From the NCBI GenBank assembly GCA_964605145.1, contig CAZSBG010000012.1, positions 1 to 64,000 of the forward strand: a stretch of DNA of 64,000 bases, read 5' to 3'. This document shows positions 62,107 through 64,000 of the stretch, in pieces. Within the stretch, counting starts at the first letter, position 1; every line of letters starts with the position of its first letter. Below the pieces are notes generated by a model. The model saw only the letters and a list, made by a program, of their open reading frames with translations, had not been told where the DNA came from and did no database searches. Source of the DNA: CAZSBG01 sp964605145 (GTDB lineage: Bacteria > Zhuqueibacterota > Zhuqueibacteria > Thermofontimicrobiales > Thermofontimicrobiaceae). Made by a program: the position numbers and the translations under genes.

Positions 62107-64000
62107 ATGATGAAGAATATTTTGACGTATGCAGTGACAATTTATATTTTATTCGGCGCTCAAATGAGTCTTTACAGCCAGTTATTGAGCACGCCGGAAA
62201 TTGAAAAACGGATTGACCAGCTCATCGAAAAAATGACCATTGATGAAAAAATTGGACAGATGAATCAGCGCAATGGCGCTGATGGCAGGGAAGACGCTGC
62301 TCGAAGAGGCTTGATCGGTTCGATTTTGAACGAGATGGACACGAAGAAGATCAACAAGATTCAGCGCATTGCAGTCGAAGAAAGCCGCCTGGGAATACCA
62401 ATTCTCATCGGTCGCGACGTGATTCATGGCTTTCGCACAATTTTCCCAATTCCGTTGGGATTGGCTGCCACGTGGAATCCCGAGCTTGTGAAAAAAGGAG
62501 CGCGGATTTCAGCGGTTGAAGCAGCTTCGGTCGGCATTCGCTGGACGTTTGGCCCCATGATGGATATTTCCCGCGACGCCCGTTGGGGCAGGATCGCCGA
62601 AAGTTTTGGCGAGGATCATTATCTCACGTCCGAGATGTCCGTGGCAATGGTGCAGGGATTTCAGACGAACGATCTGTCACGACCGGATGCCATTGCTGCG
62701 TGCGCGAAACATTATGTCGGATATGGAGCGGCTGAAGGCGGGCGCGATTATAATACGACTTACATTCCGGAAGGGCTCATGCGCGAGGTGTATCTCAGAC
62801 CGTTCCAGGCCAGCGTGAATGCCGGCGTTGCCACCATCATGGCCGGTTTTCATGAAATCAACGGAATTCCGGCAACAGGCAATATATTTCTGCTGAAAAA
62901 CGTGTTACGGGATGAATGGAAATTTGATGGCTTTGTGGTGAGCGACTGGGCGTCCATTACGCAAATGATTTCGCACGGATTTTGTGCTGATGAGAGGGAT
63001 GCAGCGCTAAAAGCGATCAATGCCGGCGTGGATATGGAAATGGCGACCGATGCATACCAGAAATTTATCAATCAGCTTTTGGCAGAAAAAAAGATCAGTA
63101 TGGCAATGATTGATGAATCGGTTCGGAATATTCTCCGTATTAAATTCAAATTGGGATTATTTGAAAATCCTTACACCGATTTTTCGAAATTTCCAGCCAT
63201 TGCAAATTCGGAAAATTTGGAATGTGCTAAAGAAACAGCTATTCAGAGTATCGTGATGCTCAAAAATGATAATCAGGTTCTGCCGCTTTCAAAAGATGTG
63301 AAGCACATTGCGGTTATTGGACCTCTTGCTGATGATAATTTTGAGCAATTGGGCACCTGGTCTTTTGATAAAAATATCGATGATACGCAAACACCGCTGC
63401 GGGCGCTTCGGGAATTCATGGGCGGTTCAGCTAAAATTAATTACGTGAAGACGCTGGAAACCTCGCGAACAAAAAGCACGGACGAATTTGGAAAGGTTAT
63501 CGAGGCTGTAAAAAAATCTGATGTGGCGCTGCTGTTTCTTGGCGAGGAAGCGATTCTTTCCGGCGAAGCCCATTGCCGCGCAGAGATCGACCTGCCCGGC
63601 GCGCAGGAGCAGTTGATCGAAGAAATTCATAAGATTGGCAAACCCACGGTGCTCGTTGTTATGGCCGGGCGACCGTTGACAATCGGATCGGTTTTAGATA
63701 AAGTGGATGCTGTGCTTTATGCATTTCACCCGGGAACCATGGGCGGTCCGGCAATTGTCGATTTGCTGTTTGGCATGGAATCGCCTTCAGGCAAGTTGCC
63801 GGTGACATTCCCGAAAATGGTCGGCCAAATTCCCATCTATTACAATCACAAAAATACCGGCCGGCCGCCGCGCGCGGATTCGTGGGTGCATATCGATGAC
63901 ATCCCTGTTCGGCCCTGGCAGACATCGCTGGGCAATGAGTCCCATTATTTAGACGCCGGCTACACGCCACTCTTCCCGTTTGGCTTTGGGCTGTCGTACA
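62107..64000 (+). CDS. GH3 family beta-glucosidase (BglX-like), 3' end outside the window
   Basis: 631 residues are visible and the frame runs off the window. Start ATG at 62107 with GAAGGAA upstream; a signal peptide follows (ILTYAVTIYILFGAQMSLYSQ), so it is periplasmic. The N-terminal GH3 barrel includes KMTIDEKIGQMNQ, GRDVIHGFRTIFPIPLG, GRIAESFGEDHYL and the nucleophile Asp280 in GFVVSDWAS. The second domain (GEEAILSGEAHCRAEIDLPGAQEQLI) carries the usual Glu acid/base region. The visible end TPLFPFGFGLSY precedes the FnIII-like C-terminal domain. Family members release terminal glucose from beta-glucosides. Third gene of the GH30 operon. Confidence 0.96.
   Translation, partial: MMKNILTYAVTIYILFGAQMSLYSQLLSTPEIEKRIDQLIEKMTIDEKIGQMNQRNGADGREDAARRGLIGSILNEMDTKKINKIQRIAVEESRLGIPILIGRDVIHGFRTIFPIPLGLAATWNPELVKKGARISAVEAASVGIRWTFGPMMDISRDARWGRIAESFGEDHYLTSEMSVAMVQGFQTNDLSRPDAIAACAKHYVGYGAAEGGRDYNTTYIPEGLMREVYLRPFQASVNAGVATIMAGFHEINGIPATGNIFLLKNVLRDEWKFDGFVVSDWASITQMISHGFCADERDAALKAINAGVDMEMATDAYQKFINQLLAEKKISMAMIDESVRNILRIKFKLGLFENPYTDFSKFPAIANSENLECAKETAIQSIVMLKNDNQVLPLSKDVKHIAVIGPLADDNFEQLGTWSFDKNIDDTQTPLRALREFMGGSAKINYVKTLETSRTKSTDEFGKVIEAVKKSDVALLFLGEEAILSGEAHCRAEIDLPGAQEQLIEEIHKIGKPTVLVVMAGRPLTIGSVLDKVDAVLYAFHPGTMGGPAIVDLLFGMESPSGKLPVTFPKMVGQIPIYYNHKNTGRPPRADSWVHIDDIPVRPWQTSLGNESHYLDAGYTPLFPFGFGLSY

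Overview
The window reads as a chromosomal segment of a Gram-negative bacterium of the Fibrobacterota-Chlorobiota-Bacteroidota (FCB) superphylum, most like Calditrichota, KSB1 or Ignavibacteria relatives. This is inferred from four secreted proteins with the C-terminal NYPNPFNP-type sorting domain, many lipoproteins, outer-membrane barrels, DUF5686-, DUF3160- and DUF3098-type proteins and a GPH-family sugar transporter. No rRNA, CRISPR array or intact mobile element was seen.

Layout. 0-8 kb: Dabb protein, a doubly truncated sodium:solute symporter remnant, a CE7 acetyl esterase, a NUDIX hydrolase, a two-gene unit (cobalamin-dependent methionine synthase activation domain plus HI0933-type flavoprotein), two tandem minus-strand lipoproteins sharing a perfect 62-bp leader segment, and a YchF GTPase. 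7.8-8.9 kb is a repeat-rich stretch without a gene. 8.9-18.4 kb: a lipoprotein and a 2883-residue fusion joining an FAD oxidase, several 4Fe-4S motifs, a glutamate synthase FMN domain, a class II amidotransferase and a GXGXG domain. 18.4-30.2 kb: histidine kinase and NtrC-type regulator, a coiled-coil protein, an outer-membrane barrel, then a sigma-54-preceded operon of DUF3160 protein, inhibitory-type serpin lipoprotein and sorting-domain proteins. 30.4-36 kb: DUF4416, a pyruvate-kinase-like protein with altered catalytic residues, and a 1275-residue PKD/cadherin-like surface protein.

36.4-40.1 kb: an AmmeMemoRadiSam operon (DUF362, radical SAM AmrS, fused AmrB-AmrA) in which every product carries an export signal, behind a consensus sigma-70 promoter. 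40.2-45.8 kb: a minus-strand operon (NAGPA phosphodiester glycosidase, HExxH metalloprotease with calcium repeats, NusG-domain-II protein, Gx transporter, outer-membrane barrel). 45.9-53.5 kb: S9 peptidase, DUF2156, CPBP protease, EF-P, DUF3098, tRNA-Val, tRNA-Asp, YigZ and a CNNM/CorC protein.

53.7-64 kb holds the most integrated system: a membrane-tethered solute-binding protein, an atypical histidine kinase and a sigma-54 activator sit directly upstream of a sigma-54-like promoter that leads into a GH30 glycosidase, a GPH sugar transporter carrying about 283 residues of cadherin/Ig-like repeats in its TM5-TM6 periplasmic loop, and a GH3 beta-glucosidase (cut by the window end). The tandem AT-rich dyads 20 bp apart upstream of the GH30 promoter resemble those upstream of the DUF3160-serpin promoter, suggesting a shared type of enhancer-binding regulation. 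All functional statements come from reading motifs and family resemblance by eye; no search was run.
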